Shown here piece after piece: positions 16,044 to 24,752 of a DNA stretch of 37,938 bases. Source of the stretch: an uncultured Clostridia bacterium (GTDB taxonomy: Bacteria; Bacillota; Clostridia; Oscillospirales; Acutalibacteraceae); NCBI GenBank assembly GCA_944380845.1, contig CALWIU010000027.1, positions 1 through 37,938 on the forward strand, in the 5' to 3' direction. The notes under the pieces were generated by a model. That model saw nothing but the letters and a program-made list of their open reading frames with translations. It did no database searches and was not told the DNA's origin. Numbering within the stretch: position 1 is the first letter of the stretch; each line of letters opens with the position of its first letter. A program made the translations under genes and the position numbers.

Positions 16044-16970
16044 ATGGATATTTGGACTGAAATCAAAATTACCGTTCCCGTAACCTTTGCATCAACCGCG
16101 AATGCCATTGCCAATATGTGTGTACCGTACGGCATTTACACGGAAGATTACAGCGACTTGGAACAGGGCGCGCGTGATATTGCACACATCGATTTGATCG
16201 ATGAAGAGCTGCTCCAAAAAGACCGGGATCATGCAATTATCCACATTTATATTTCACCGAAGGAGAATCCCGCTGAAGCGATTTCCTTCCTCACAGAGCG
16301 CCTGACAAGCGAAAACATTCCTTTTTCCCTGGATCAGGACAGCTGCAATCAGGAAGACTGGATCAACAACTGGAAGCAATACTTCAAACCCATTCCAGTG
16401 GGTAATAAACTGCTGATCCATCCTGTTTGGGAAGAAAAAGCAGAGTCTTGCGACAGAATTGTTATGGAGCTTGAGCCGGGTATTGCCTTTGGTTCCGGCA
16501 CGCATGAGACAACAAAGCTATGTCTTTGCGCCCTGGAAGATTATATTTTTCCCGGCTGTACCATGCTGGATGTCGGCTGTGGCAGCGGAATCTTATCCAT
16601 TGCATCTTTGCTGTTGGGTGCCTCTCATGCTACAGGCGTCGATATTGATCCGTTGGCTGTCAAAACGGCATCACAAAATGGGATGCTGAACAAAATTGCA
16701 GACAATCGTTTAACGCTTTTACACGGCGATCTTACGGATAAAGTTTCCGGTACCTTTGATGTGATTGCTGCGAACATTGTTGCGGATGCCATTCTCTCCC
16801 TCTCTGCCAATATCCGACAGTTTATGAAAAAAGATTCGGTATATTTGGTTTCCGGGATCATTGATACCCGCGCCGATGAGGTTCAGGCCGCGCTCGAAAA
16901 CTTCGGGCTGAAAAAGATCCGCAGAGAAGAAGACAACGGCTGGGTGCTTATGGCCTTTATGCAAAAATAA
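16044..16970 (+). CDS. prmA: Ribosomal protein L11 methyltransferase
   Basis: SAM-dependent enzyme that trimethylates lysines of ribosomal protein L11; 308 residues. Seen: an N-terminal L11-binding domain, EDWINNWKQYFKPIPVG, the GIAFGSGTHETTKLCL segment, SAM motif I LDVGCGSGILSIAS, the GVDIDPLAV acidic loop, and the catalytic-type NIVADAIL. The family start is at the first Met of MDIWTEIKIT (16044). The strong AAAGGAG (16014-16020) is unusually far away, with GCCGGAACCGGC in between, and only a weak GAAG lies close. Last gene of the operon; terminator at 17047. Confidence 0.93.
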   Translation: MDIWTEIKITVPVTFASTANAIANMCVPYGIYTEDYSDLEQGARDIAHIDLIDEELLQKDRDHAIIHIYISPKENPAEAISFLTERLTSENIPFSLDQDSCNQEDWINNWKQYFKPIPVGNKLLIHPVWEEKAESCDRIVMELEPGIAFGSGTHETTKLCLCALEDYIFPGCTMLDVGCGSGILSIASLLLGASHATGVDIDPLAVKTASQNGMLNKIADNRLTLLHGDLTDKVSGTFDVIAANIVADAILSLSANIRQFMKKDSVYLVSGIIDTRADEVQAALENFGLKKIRREEDNGWVLMAFMQK

Positions 16971-17336
16971 TCATTTTTATATTTTAGTAAAACAAAACAG
17001 AGTGATACCATTGGTCAACGCCACATAAGGAAGTTCTAAATAATATACGGAGTAACTCATTTTACTGAGTTACTCCGTTTTTACTTTTGGGAACTGTCAA
17101 TAAAATTCACCTGCTCGTTGCTTTATGAGACCTTGTTGTCGTTATAATTTCTGTTCCTTTTTTCGATATGCCTTAAGTGCCCCTTTCGCTATAAAAACTC
17201 TGGACTCGCGCTACCGCATTGCGTTATTTATATCATCGCGAAGTCAAAACCCGTGCGATTGTTCATCACACGCGATCTTTCTCCTTAATAAATAATACAA
17301 AAAGCCGGCAAAAAATTTTTCCACCGTCCAGAACTA
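16971..17336. other. Gene-poor stretch between prmA and the XRE regulator
   Basis: No coding sequence with a ribosome site is visible on either strand. Apart from the terminator at 17047-17083 it holds AT-rich DNA with short stop-broken frames. It may be eroded sequence, but I can recognise no source. Confidence 0.6.
17047..17083 (+). terminator. Intrinsic terminator of the ddl-argS-prmA operon
   Basis: A perfect 13-bp stem ACGGAGTAACTCA (17047-17059) with 17066-17078, a six-base loop, then a T-rich tail. It lies about 75 bases after the prmA stop. Confidence 0.92.
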
Positions 17337-18314
17337 TCATTTACTTCTGTCCAACCATAAATTACATACAAGTTCTACACCCGCAAACAAAACACCCGCA
17401 GTCGGCCATACAACCCAAGTAATATGCCAATCATTTGTTATAAAGCTCCAACAGAGATAAGTGGCAGTTGCCAAAAGCCAGTATACTGTACCAACAGTTT
17501 CGCTGATTTTGCTTTTGCGTTTTCCTTTATCTGAAAATTCTCCTTCTCGAAGTAACTTTTGCATACTTGCCCATCGCACTCCTGCAACAATAAAAAGCAT
17601 TGCACCAATTCCCGCTAGCAGCATGGTAACACAAAGCAAAAGCACGGTAAGTAATTCATTCTCCGCAAATACTCCACATAGGAGGGGGACAGGAGATAAC
17701 ACACAGATACAAGCACCAGAGTAATTGTATTTCACATAGGTGCTCCGATATGCTTTCTGTCTATCTCTTGCAAGTCCAGTTACACCATACTCGGTTCCAA
17801 ACGATTCTTTTTCAAGAAACTCATAAGGCGCATTTTTGAATCCAACACGAATAAACATTATTACGGCAATCGCTACGATAGGAAAAATTGCAACTACGCC
17901 AATGCCGACTGCCACATTCTCTGATATAGGCAATGAGGTTAGTTCACTCACAGCAGCCAAAAGCAAAAGCGGTATAACCGATAAGATACATAAAAATGTT
18001 GCAATAGCTATTTTCACTGAAGCTTCTTTCCTTTGCTCTATATAATCGTTTGCTTCTGCAAGAGTAATTTTTCTGATTGGTGTTTCATCCACACCATCAA
18101 TAAATTCTTCGTCTTCCATTTCATCCTTCAGCAAGTAATCGGTTGTTACACCAAATAAATTTCCAAGTTGAAGAATTTTTTCTAAATCCGGTGTGGTCTG
18201 TGCCGCCTCCCATTTGGATACTGCTTGACGGGACACATTCATTTTCTCAGCAAGTTCCTCTTGCGACCATCCATTCTTTTTCCTAAGTCTGATTATCTTA
18301 TCAGCTAAAATCAT
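17337..18314 (-). CDS. XRE-family regulator fused to a multi-span membrane domain
   Basis: A 325-residue protein with an N-terminal helix-turn-helix (residues 4-60, with KMNVSRQAVSKWEAAQTTPD as recognition region) followed by an acidic linker and about six hydrophobic segments (from about 100 to the end). Such membrane-anchored XRE proteins are frequent in Clostridia and are thought to sense membrane or envelope conditions, but none of the evidence here names the signal. GTGGAGGTATTGAAAG precedes ATG 18314. It stands alone between two stretches without genes, on the strand opposite to the prmA operon. No partner transporter or enzyme lies next to it. Confidence 0.85.
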   Translation of the reverse strand: MILADKIIRLRKKNGWSQEELAEKMNVSRQAVSKWEAAQTTPDLEKILQLGNLFGVTTDYLLKDEMEDEEFIDGVDETPIRKITLAEANDYIEQRKEASVKIAIATFLCILSVIPLLLLAAVSELTSLPISENVAVGIGVVAIFPIVAIAVIMFIRVGFKNAPYEFLEKESFGTEYGVTGLARDRQKAYRSTYVKYNYSGACICVLSPVPLLCGVFAENELLTVLLLCVTMLLAGIGAMLFIVAGVRWASMQKLLREGEFSDKGKRKSKISETVGTVYWLLATATYLCWSFITNDWHITWVVWPTAGVLFAGVELVCNLWLDRSK

Positions 18315-18686
18315 CTTTCAATACCTCCACTTGATAATACAGATAGCGTATCGCCCTCCAACAAACCAAGTATAACTTTTTTTTGAGTTACATGCCACCA
18401 AACGGCGACTTGAAATTCGTCAACCAACGGTTGCATTGTGAGGATTTCGTCTAAGATTATAAAAGTATGGCTTTATCTTTACTCCCACACTGCAGCGGTA
18501 GAGTTTCAAGATGACGAACATTTGATGATATTTTTGGGAATAAATAGACAGCGTAAAAAGTATTTTTGCCCTCATGCGTGTTTTTCTGTCTTTATGACAC
18601 CCTATAAATTTGTATTTGATGTATTTTGAATTTACTTCTTTATGATTACAACAGCATTTAGCATCACTCTGCTTTTTTAGGAAACA
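18315..18686. other. Gene-poor stretch between the XRE and DUF1846 genes
   Basis: Holds the XRE promoter near its left end. The remainder has only a GTG-initiated 63-codon frame (18438-18629, plus) with no ribosome site, which I do not accept as a gene. I see no terminator for the DUF1846 gene here. Confidence 0.55.
18369..18398 (-). promoter_or_regulatory. Possible promoter of the XRE gene
   Basis: On the minus strand GTGGCA (18393-18398), an 18-base spacer, TATACT (18369-18374). Between it and the ribosome site is a short dyad GATA-GCG-TATC (18342-18352) that could be an autoregulatory site, though the arms are only four to five bases. Confidence 0.4.
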
Positions 18687-20174
18687 TTATTTACGATGGA
18701 ACAGGCGCTTTGTTTCATATTGGGCTTCACAACTAACACGAATACCGAGCCTTCTCAGTAATTTTTCATCCTCTTCACTGAGGATCACCGTAAAATGCGC
18801 TTCGCTGCCATTTAACAAAGGTAACTGCTCCTGTGCTTTTTTGGCAAGAGGATTGGTCAATGCAGAAATCGCAAGCGCCAATAAAACCTCATCCGTATGC
18901 AGCCGTGGGTTTCTGTGGGCAAGATATCTTGTTTTCAATTCACAAATAGGAGCCAGAACGCTGGCGTCAATCAGATCAAAACGATCGTCGATGTCCGCTG
19001 AAACTTTTAGTGCATTTAAAAGAAGCGCAGATGCGGCGCCAAGCGTATCCGAAGTTTTTCCGGTCACCATTCTGCCGTCCGGCAAAATCATAGCACCCGC
19101 AGGAGCTCCTGTTTCTTTCGCTTTTTTCAAAGAAGCTGCCACCGCCGGAAAAACAGAAGCGTCCGTGTGCGACTGATTCAGCAATAGTTCTATTTTCCGC
19201 AGTTCTTCTTCTGAACCTTTGCCGCGCAGCAGATTGACGGAAGCCGCATAATATCGACGCAGAATTTCTCGTTTTGAAGCCATGCAGCAGATCTCATCGT
19301 TAACGATGCAAAAGCCTGCCATATTAACTCCCATATCCGTGGGTGAACGATAGGGCGACACCCCTTGAATGCGCTCAAACATCGCATTCAAAACCGGAAA
19401 AATCTCAACATCGCGATTGTAATTTACCGCCGTTTCGCCGTATGCTTCCAAATGAAATGGATCTATCATATTTACATCATTCAAATCGGCGGTTGCTGCC
19501 TCATATGCAATATTCACAGGATGCTTCAAAGGTAAATTCCAAATGGGAAAAGTTTCAAATTTTGCATACCCGGCTGTTACACCACGCTTATGTTCATGGT
19601 AGAGCTGGCTGATGCAGGTTGCCATTTTTCCACTGCCAGGACCGGGCGCTGTGACAACAATCAAGGAATGGCTGGTTTCAATATACTCATTTTTTCCCAA
19701 ACCGTCATCGCTGACGATATGGGTGATATCCGACGGATACCCGGCAATTGGAAAATGCCGGTAACAGCGAACGCCAAGGGACTGTAGGCGCTGATAAAAC
19801 TGGTTTGCAGATGCTTGTCCGTTAAATTGCGTTAAAACAACACTGCCGACATATAACTGCAATTCACGGAATGTATCAATTAAGCGAAGAACATCATCTT
19901 CATAAGAAATACCCAGGTCTCCGCGCACTTTATTTGATTCGATATCAGCCGCGTTGATGGCAATAACAATTTCCACATCATCTTTCAGTTTGCGAAGCAT
20001 TTGCATTTTACTGTCAGGCGCAAATCCGGGAAGGACGCGGGACGCGTGATAATCATCAAACAATTTACCGCCAAACTCCAAATAAAGTTTTCCGCCGAAA
20101 GCATCAATCCGTTTGCGGATTTGCTCTGACTGGGTTTTTATATATTTCTCATTGTCGAAACCGATCGGCTGCAT
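18687..20174 (-). CDS. DUF1846 domain protein
   Basis: A 495-residue cytoplasmic protein covering the whole length of the DUF1846 family. Seen: N-terminal GFDNEKYIKTQSEQIRKRI, LYLEFGGKLFDDYHASRVLPGF, a glycine-rich loop VTAPGPGSGKMATCISQLYHE that resembles a nucleotide-binding P-loop, and conserved blocks around MIDPFHLEAYGETAVNYNRD and SPTDMGVNMAGF. The biochemical activity of the family is not established to my knowledge. AGAGAGGTC precedes ATG 20174. It has its own strong promoter and is monocistronic, back to back with the spore protein gene. Confidence 0.88.
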   Translation of the reverse strand: MQPIGFDNEKYIKTQSEQIRKRIDAFGGKLYLEFGGKLFDDYHASRVLPGFAPDSKMQMLRKLKDDVEIVIAINAADIESNKVRGDLGISYEDDVLRLIDTFRELQLYVGSVVLTQFNGQASANQFYQRLQSLGVRCYRHFPIAGYPSDITHIVSDDGLGKNEYIETSHSLIVVTAPGPGSGKMATCISQLYHEHKRGVTAGYAKFETFPIWNLPLKHPVNIAYEAATADLNDVNMIDPFHLEAYGETAVNYNRDVEIFPVLNAMFERIQGVSPYRSPTDMGVNMAGFCIVNDEICCMASKREILRRYYAASVNLLRGKGSEEELRKIELLLNQSHTDASVFPAVAASLKKAKETGAPAGAMILPDGRMVTGKTSDTLGAASALLLNALKVSADIDDRFDLIDASVLAPICELKTRYLAHRNPRLHTDEVLLALAISALTNPLAKKAQEQLPLLNGSEAHFTVILSEEDEKLLRRLGIRVSCEAQYETKRLFHRK

Positions 20175-20207
20175 GACGAAGACCTCTCTTTTGACAGAAT
20201 ACGACTT

Positions 20208-20236
20208 ATTATATCATATGATCCAAAGCCTGTCGA
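20208..20236 (-). promoter_or_regulatory. Sigma-A promoter of the DUF1846 gene
   Basis: On the minus strand TCGACA (20231-20236), a 17-base spacer, TATAAT (20208-20213) with TGA directly before it (extended -10). It leaves a leader of about 30 bases. Confidence 0.82.
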
Positions 20237-20415
20237 TAGGATATTATAAAATTATGTCTATTCCGATTTAAGGCGTCATAAAAACGCGCTTGATTTAAAA
20301 AATCAGAAAAAATTAACAGGTGTACCGTTGCGTGAACCGCATAAACTACAACCGTGCCGTTGTGAAATTTTTGTTTGCTGCAAAATTTACCGTTATTGAT
20401 TTGCGAATCACGGCA

Positions 20416-20422
20416 CATACTA
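20416..20422 (+). promoter_or_regulatory. Candidate sigma-G -10 element of the spore protein gene
   Basis: CATACTA matches the known forespore sigma-G -10 consensus and lies 44 bases before the spore protein start codon. The -35 region 17-18 bases upstream (around 20392-20397) fits poorly, so this rests on the -10 and on the gene's function. Confidence 0.5.
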
Positions 20423-20466
20423 CCCTTGCAAGCGCAGGGGATCGAAATGAAAAGGAGTGAAACACA

Positions 20467-20664
20467 ATGGCGAAGTCCGGTAATTCTTCTCTTGTACCCC
20501 AGGCTCGTGAAGCGCTCAACAAGTTCAAGATGGAAGCCGCTACCGAAGTCGGCGTTAACCTGAAACAGGGTTACAATGGCGATTTGACCTCCCGTCAGGC
20601 TGGTTCTGTTGGCGGTCAGATGGTTAAAAAAATGATCGAGGCTTATGAAAACGGCATGAAATAA
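20467..20664 (+). CDS. Alpha/beta-type small acid-soluble spore protein
   Basis: A 65-residue spore DNA-coating protein, made in the forespore and degraded by the GPR protease on germination. Seen: the first family block NKFKMEAATEVGVNL, which includes the GPR cleavage site, and the second block GDLTSRQAGSVGGQMVKKMIE that binds DNA. The cleavage site reads E-A-A where most family members have E-I-A. AAAAGGAG lies 8 bases before ATG 20467. It has a candidate sigma-G element and its own terminator. This gene shows the organism, or its recent ancestor, forms endospores. Confidence 0.96.
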   Translation: MAKSGNSSLVPQAREALNKFKMEAATEVGVNLKQGYNGDLTSRQAGSVGGQMVKKMIEAYENGMK

Positions 20665-20679
20665 ACTGTTTTCAAAGAG

Positions 20680-20709
20680 GCGCTTTCGCTCAGCGAGAGC
20701 GCTTTTTTT
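20680..20709 (+). terminator. Intrinsic terminator of the spore protein gene
   Basis: A 10-bp stem GCGCTTTCGC (20680-20689) with 20693-20702, one T-G pair and a three-base loop, followed by seven T. It begins 16 bases after the stop. Confidence 0.92.
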
Positions 20710-20808
20710 CACATAGGCAAGTTCGATATTTTCCCATGGCTTTTGAGTTTGAATTTGCCGCAAATATCACCGCAACGGTCGGAAAAGCTAATGTCAAGGA
20801 GGTGAAAT

Positions 20809-22026
20809 ATGAAGCGATTGATGAAACTTTCTCTTCTGTTGATCGAAATTCTTTGTGTATTCGGAATAACCACAGCAGCGGCAGGCTGTTTTTTATTGCC
20901 CGATTCCTTTGAAATCACACAAGGAGATACCATCCAAGTTGGAAATTTATATTCGATCAGCGGAAAAACAAAAGCCGTATTTTCAAACGGAAATCAAACG
21001 AACAGCAAATCCGAATATGAAGCGGAAATCACCGTTTTAGGCGTCATTCCTGTTAAGTCTGTGACGGTTGCTGAAACCCCGCGCAGACAGGTTATTGTCT
21101 CAGGGGCGCTTTGCGGATTGCGTATTTATTCAGAAGGTGTAACGGTTGTCGATACGGATACCCTGCTGACAAACGATGGACTCAAACAACCTGCTTCTGA
21201 TGCAGGTTTTTTAAAGGGAGACATCATTGTTAAGATGAACGAAAAAACCGTCAATACAGCCGATGAAATTTCAGCTGAAATTGACAGGGCGCAGGACACG
21301 CCGCTGACTTTTACCATTAAACGGAATCAGGAAACCATGGAACTGTCGTTGTCGCCAATGTTTGACAAAAACACAGGCACCTATCGAACCGGTTTATGGC
21401 TGAGGGACAGTGCCGCCGGCATCGGAACCATGACCTTTTATGATCCGGAAACCATGGCGTTTGGGTGTTTAGGACATTCCGTGTGCGATGTTGATACCGG
21501 TCTTGCGGTGACAGTTCGCAGCGGAGAAGCGACGACGGCGATTCTGCAATCTGTTCAAAAAGGCGGAAATGGAAAAGCAGGAGAATTATCCGGTGCATTG
21601 GGACAACAGGTTTTGGGAAATATTTTAGAAAATGGAGAGAACGGCGTATATGGTGTCTTGCAGAATAAACCCGCTGCCTACGGCATCTATCCGGTTGCAA
21701 ACGCCGATGAAATCCAGGTAGGACCGGCTCAAGTTATCACAACTGTTGACAACAGCGGTCCAAAAGCCTATTCAGTTGAAATTGAAAAAGTGAACACATC
21801 CGGCAGCAACAAAGACCTGATGATTCATGTTGTAGATACTGCGCTTTTGGCGCAAACCGGGGGGATTGTGCAAGGCATGAGCGGCAGTCCTTTAATACAG
21901 GACGGAAAATTTATCGGTGCAGTTACCCATGTGTTTTTGGACGACAGTTCAAGAGGATATGGCATATCTGCCCCGCACATGATCGCTCGCGCTGACGAGA
22001 TCTGCCAACAGCAGGATGCTGCGTAA
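20809..22026 (+). CDS. spoIVB: SpoIVB serine peptidase
   Basis: Sporulation signalling protease of family S55. In Bacillus it is secreted from the forespore and cuts SpoIVFA to trigger pro-sigma-K processing in the mother cell. 405 residues. Seen: an N-terminal membrane anchor (6-30); a PDZ domain at about 100-185 with DAGFLKGDIIVKMN; the catalytic His223 in LGHSVCD and Ser358 in GMSGSPL. Asp343 lies 15 residues before the Ser, the same distance as the B. subtilis pair Asp363/Ser378, and is the likely third residue. AAGGAGGTGA precedes ATG 20809. The gene usually sits between recN and spo0A; here recN is 5 kb away on the other strand and spo0A is not in view. Confidence 0.95.
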   Translation: MKRLMKLSLLLIEILCVFGITTAAAGCFLLPDSFEITQGDTIQVGNLYSISGKTKAVFSNGNQTNSKSEYEAEITVLGVIPVKSVTVAETPRRQVIVSGALCGLRIYSEGVTVVDTDTLLTNDGLKQPASDAGFLKGDIIVKMNEKTVNTADEISAEIDRAQDTPLTFTIKRNQETMELSLSPMFDKNTGTYRTGLWLRDSAAGIGTMTFYDPETMAFGCLGHSVCDVDTGLAVTVRSGEATTAILQSVQKGGNGKAGELSGALGQQVLGNILENGENGVYGVLQNKPAAYGIYPVANADEIQVGPAQVITTVDNSGPKAYSVEIEKVNTSGSNKDLMIHVVDTALLAQTGGIVQGMSGSPLIQDGKFIGAVTHVFLDDSSRGYGISAPHMIARADEICQQQDAA

Positions 22027-22038
22027 CGCAAAGCATAA

Positions 22039-22075
22039 AACAAACGGGATCGCGGATTCGGCGACCCCGTTTGTT
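22039..22075. terminator. Hairpin between convergent spoIVB and sialidase genes
   Basis: AACAAACGGG (22039-22048) pairs with 22066-22075, with an inner CGC/GCG stem. The T tract is better on the minus strand (TTTGTTTTAT), so it mainly ends the sialidase transcript and may work for spoIVB too. Confidence 0.75.
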
Positions 22076-22077
22076 GC

Positions 22078-23649
22078 TTACAGATGAAGCGTTTTAAATA
22101 TCAAAAGACCGGACGGATGTGCTTCGTAAAAGATACCGATACTTCCGTCGGGAAGTAAGGCAATCGAAGAATAGGCAAAAAAGTCAGGCGTTTTCCCCAA
22201 ATAGGAGTATTCACTTTTCTCTTTCAGTTCCCACTCCCGAATGGTTGTCACCTTTGTTCCCTCGATTTCACACAGGGAGAGCACACCGTCTGTACGAGAG
22301 CTGTCTTTGCCGAGATGGCCTGATGGATGGACGCTGACAAAGTATTCTTTGTTTGGATCCATATCTTTTGAATAGTGGAATCCGTTTTCGCTATCACGCG
22401 GCAGCTTCAGAATCGATTTTTGACAACGGACAGAATACAATCCGCAAGCCCTGTAGCGCGAAAAATGCTGACCGCCGTCACAGCTGACAGACATTGGAGT
22501 TCTTCCATACTTCAGCTGTCTGCCGAGACAGATAATTCGTCCGTCGGACAGCTCCATCAATTGCGATTCGTCTATATTTTTAGAATAACGGCCTTCTATT
22601 CTGTTCCATGTTTTTCCCTGATCGTCAGAATAAATAACCGCTGCTCTGCCTAACGCATACATCGGCATCAAAAGCCTGCCGTTCTTTTTGGCATCCGGCT
22701 GATGCGAAAGACAAATCCCAATACCGGGGCCCGTGCCGAAAAATTTACCGTCACGCCCGGTTTTTACCATAGGCGTAATATCCCTGGGGCAACTCCAAGT
22801 CATGCCGCCATCTGCACTCTCGGTCTGCCAAAGATAGGACACAACGGCAACACGCAGCGGAGCCGAATGCGATTGCGGCGCATTGTAAGCATCCGAATAC
22901 GGAATTTTTACAACACGATCGGGATGATCAGAATAGTCGGGCATATTTGTATTCAAATAGATATTACCGACATAGATATCCTTTGTATTTTCCGGATAAA
23001 GCGGAGGCGGAGAATCAAGAAATTCACCGTCACCATAATATAAATCGCCTATGGTTTCATAAGCATAGGCAAAATCATGCTTACGCGGCATATAATAACG
23101 CGTTTTGACTCCGTCAGGATCATACACAAACCCGTCTTCACGAAGAGTATAGCAGTTCCAGCCGGTCGCAGTGTTCCCGTGTTTCAGTTTCTTAACAGAT
23201 TGCTGATTGGTAAAAAGCATCAGGTATTTTTTTCCGCCGATCTCACAATATCCGTCTGATTTTTCAAGCCGGGATCGATCATGAAGCCCCTTGCTTTCCG
23301 GAAACATATCAAACTGCATGATGATTTTATCTCCGGTAACCACCATAAGCGGATCCATAAATACCGCGCTGGTTGTGTCGCTGGCCTCGACAGGCGCTTT
23401 GCCGCAGGGTGGCGATACGATACGGATTTCATCGCTCCAACTTTCGCCCTGATTTTCACTCACCTTGACGGAAATTCCGATTTTTCCCCAGTCCATCCCC
23501 CCGGACGCACTGTCTATCGCGGCAACAATATTGCCTTTAACAGCAACAAGGGACGGAATTCTGTAATCTGGCGCGGAAAAGCCCGCCGGACGAACACCAT
23601 CCAGAAACGAATAGTTCGTGCCGGCAAACAGTACCGTGTCTTTTATCAT
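22078..23649 (-). CDS. Exo-alpha-sialidase (GH33-like), no signal peptide
   Basis: A 523-residue six-bladed propeller enzyme of the sialidase type, which releases sialic acid from glycans. Seen: the N-terminal RIP motif in PDYRIPSLV (residues 30-32), and four Asp-box-like repeats, SENQGESW, SADGGMTW, SDDQGKTW and a weaker SCDGGQHF. The C-terminal stretch FAYSSIALLPDGSIGIFYE is typical of bacterial sialidases and holds the general Glu. There is no signal peptide or anchor, so it seems intracellular. ATG 23649 is preceded by GGAG; 22 more codons upstream are open but run into the uxuA end and look non-coding. It starts 23 bases after uxuA and is the last gene of the operon. True substrate may be another acidic sugar. 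Confidence 0.82.
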   Translation of the reverse strand: MIKDTVLFAGTNYSFLDGVRPAGFSAPDYRIPSLVAVKGNIVAAIDSASGGMDWGKIGISVKVSENQGESWSDEIRIVSPPCGKAPVEASDTTSAVFMDPLMVVTGDKIIMQFDMFPESKGLHDRSRLEKSDGYCEIGGKKYLMLFTNQQSVKKLKHGNTATGWNCYTLREDGFVYDPDGVKTRYYMPRKHDFAYAYETIGDLYYGDGEFLDSPPPLYPENTKDIYVGNIYLNTNMPDYSDHPDRVVKIPYSDAYNAPQSHSAPLRVAVVSYLWQTESADGGMTWSCPRDITPMVKTGRDGKFFGTGPGIGICLSHQPDAKKNGRLLMPMYALGRAAVIYSDDQGKTWNRIEGRYSKNIDESQLMELSDGRIICLGRQLKYGRTPMSVSCDGGQHFSRYRACGLYSVRCQKSILKLPRDSENGFHYSKDMDPNKEYFVSVHPSGHLGKDSSRTDGVLSLCEIEGTKVTTIREWELKEKSEYSYLGKTPDFFAYSSIALLPDGSIGIFYEAHPSGLLIFKTLHL

Positions 23650-23672
23650 TGCATTCACTCCGTTCGCCAATT

Positions 23673-24734
23673 TTAAGTGATATCCTTTTTTGCTTCTTTT
23701 TCGGCTGCTTCCCACAAGCCGTTGATATAGGCGGCGCCTAAAGCACGGTCATAAAGCCCATAACCGGGTCTGCCCGTCTCCCCCCAGATCATTCTTCCGT
23801 GATCCGGACGGATATAGCCGTCAAAACCATTATCATACAGCGCCTTCGTAATGGCATACATATCAAGGCTGCCTTCGCTTGAAAGATGGCCGCTTTCTTC
23901 AAAACCATTGTCCAATATCTTGACATTGCGCATATGTACAAAGTGGATTCTGCCCATCGCCGCATACTTTGCAGCCATATGAACAACATCATTTTTTTTG
24001 CTGCATCCAAGGGAACCAGTGCAAAGGGTAATGCCGTTATGCGGGTCGTCAACCAAATGAAGGAAGCGATCCAGATTTTCTTCATCTGTAATAATGCGCG
24101 GGAGTCCAAAAATGCTCCAGCAGGGATCATCTTCATGAATCGCCATGTTAATACCGGCGGATGCAGCAACAGGAATGACTTTTTCCAAAAAATATTGAAG
24201 ATTCCGCCAAAGATCTTCCGCAGTCATTGCATGATAGGCAGCAACAACCGCGCTCAGCTCTTCACGGGTATAGCTTGCATCCCAGCCCGGCAGCGTCAAG
24301 TCGCTGTCGCTTTTCAGCGGATCAACAGCATCTACCTGATCTTTATAATAAGCAAGACAGGTAGAACCATCTGCCCGGACATGATCAAGCTGTGTTCTTG
24401 TCCAGTCAAAAACCGGCATGAAGTTATAGCAAACGCATTGAATTCCTGCCTCACCAAGACGGCGAAGATTTTCACAGTAATTTTCTATGTAGCGATCTCT
24501 GGTCGGTTTGCCCAATTTGATGTCTTCATGAACCGGAACGCTCTCTATTACTTCAAACGCCAGACCGGCGTCTTCAGTCTGCTTCTTTAAAGCAGCAATG
24601 CTCTCACGGCTCCACACTTCGCCTACAGGCACATCATAAACAGCGGTAACAATTGCGTGCATACCGGGGATCTGGCGAATCATCTGAGGCGTAATGGCGT
24701 CATCCGGCCCATACCAACGAAACGAAAGTTTCAT
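23673..24734 (-). CDS. uxuA: Mannonate dehydratase
   Basis: Converts D-mannonate to 2-keto-3-deoxy-D-gluconate in glucuronate breakdown; TIM-barrel metal enzyme of 353 residues, the usual length. Seen: N-terminal [55 protein letters not shown] with His and Asp for substrate and metal, LCTGSLGC, and [13 protein letters not shown] near the end. AAGGAACGGT precedes ATG 24734. It lies 18 bases after tyrS and 23 bases before the sialidase. The usual partners uxaC, uxuB/uxaB and kdgK are not in the window. Confidence 0.95.
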   Translation of the reverse strand: MKLSFRWYGPDDAITPQMIRQIPGMHAIVTAVYDVPVGEVWSRESIAALKKQTEDAGLAFEVIESVPVHEDIKLGKPTRDRYIENYCENLRRLGEAGIQCVCYNFMPVFDWTRTQLDHVRADGSTCLAYYKDQVDAVDPLKSDSDLTLPGWDASYTREELSAVVAAYHAMTAEDLWRNLQYFLEKVIPVAASAGINMAIHEDDPCWSIFGLPRIITDEENLDRFLHLVDDPHNGITLCTGSLGCSKKNDVVHMAAKYAAMGRIHFVHMRNVKILDNGFEESGHLSSEGSLDMYAITKALYDNGFDGYIRPDHGRMIWGETGRPGYGLYDRALGAAYINGLWEAAEKEAKKDIT

Positions 24735-24752
24735 ACCGTTCCTTTTCTCCTT

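Noticed and set aside
17100-17260. Stop-broken Lys/Arg/Gln-rich reading on the minus strand (AYRKKEQKL, then RQQGLIKQ)
   Set aside because: It hints at a decayed coding fragment, but it is too short and I can match it to no family.
18438-18629. A 63-codon GTG-initiated frame in the gap after the XRE gene
   Set aside because: No ribosome site or recognisable motif; probably chance in AT-rich DNA.
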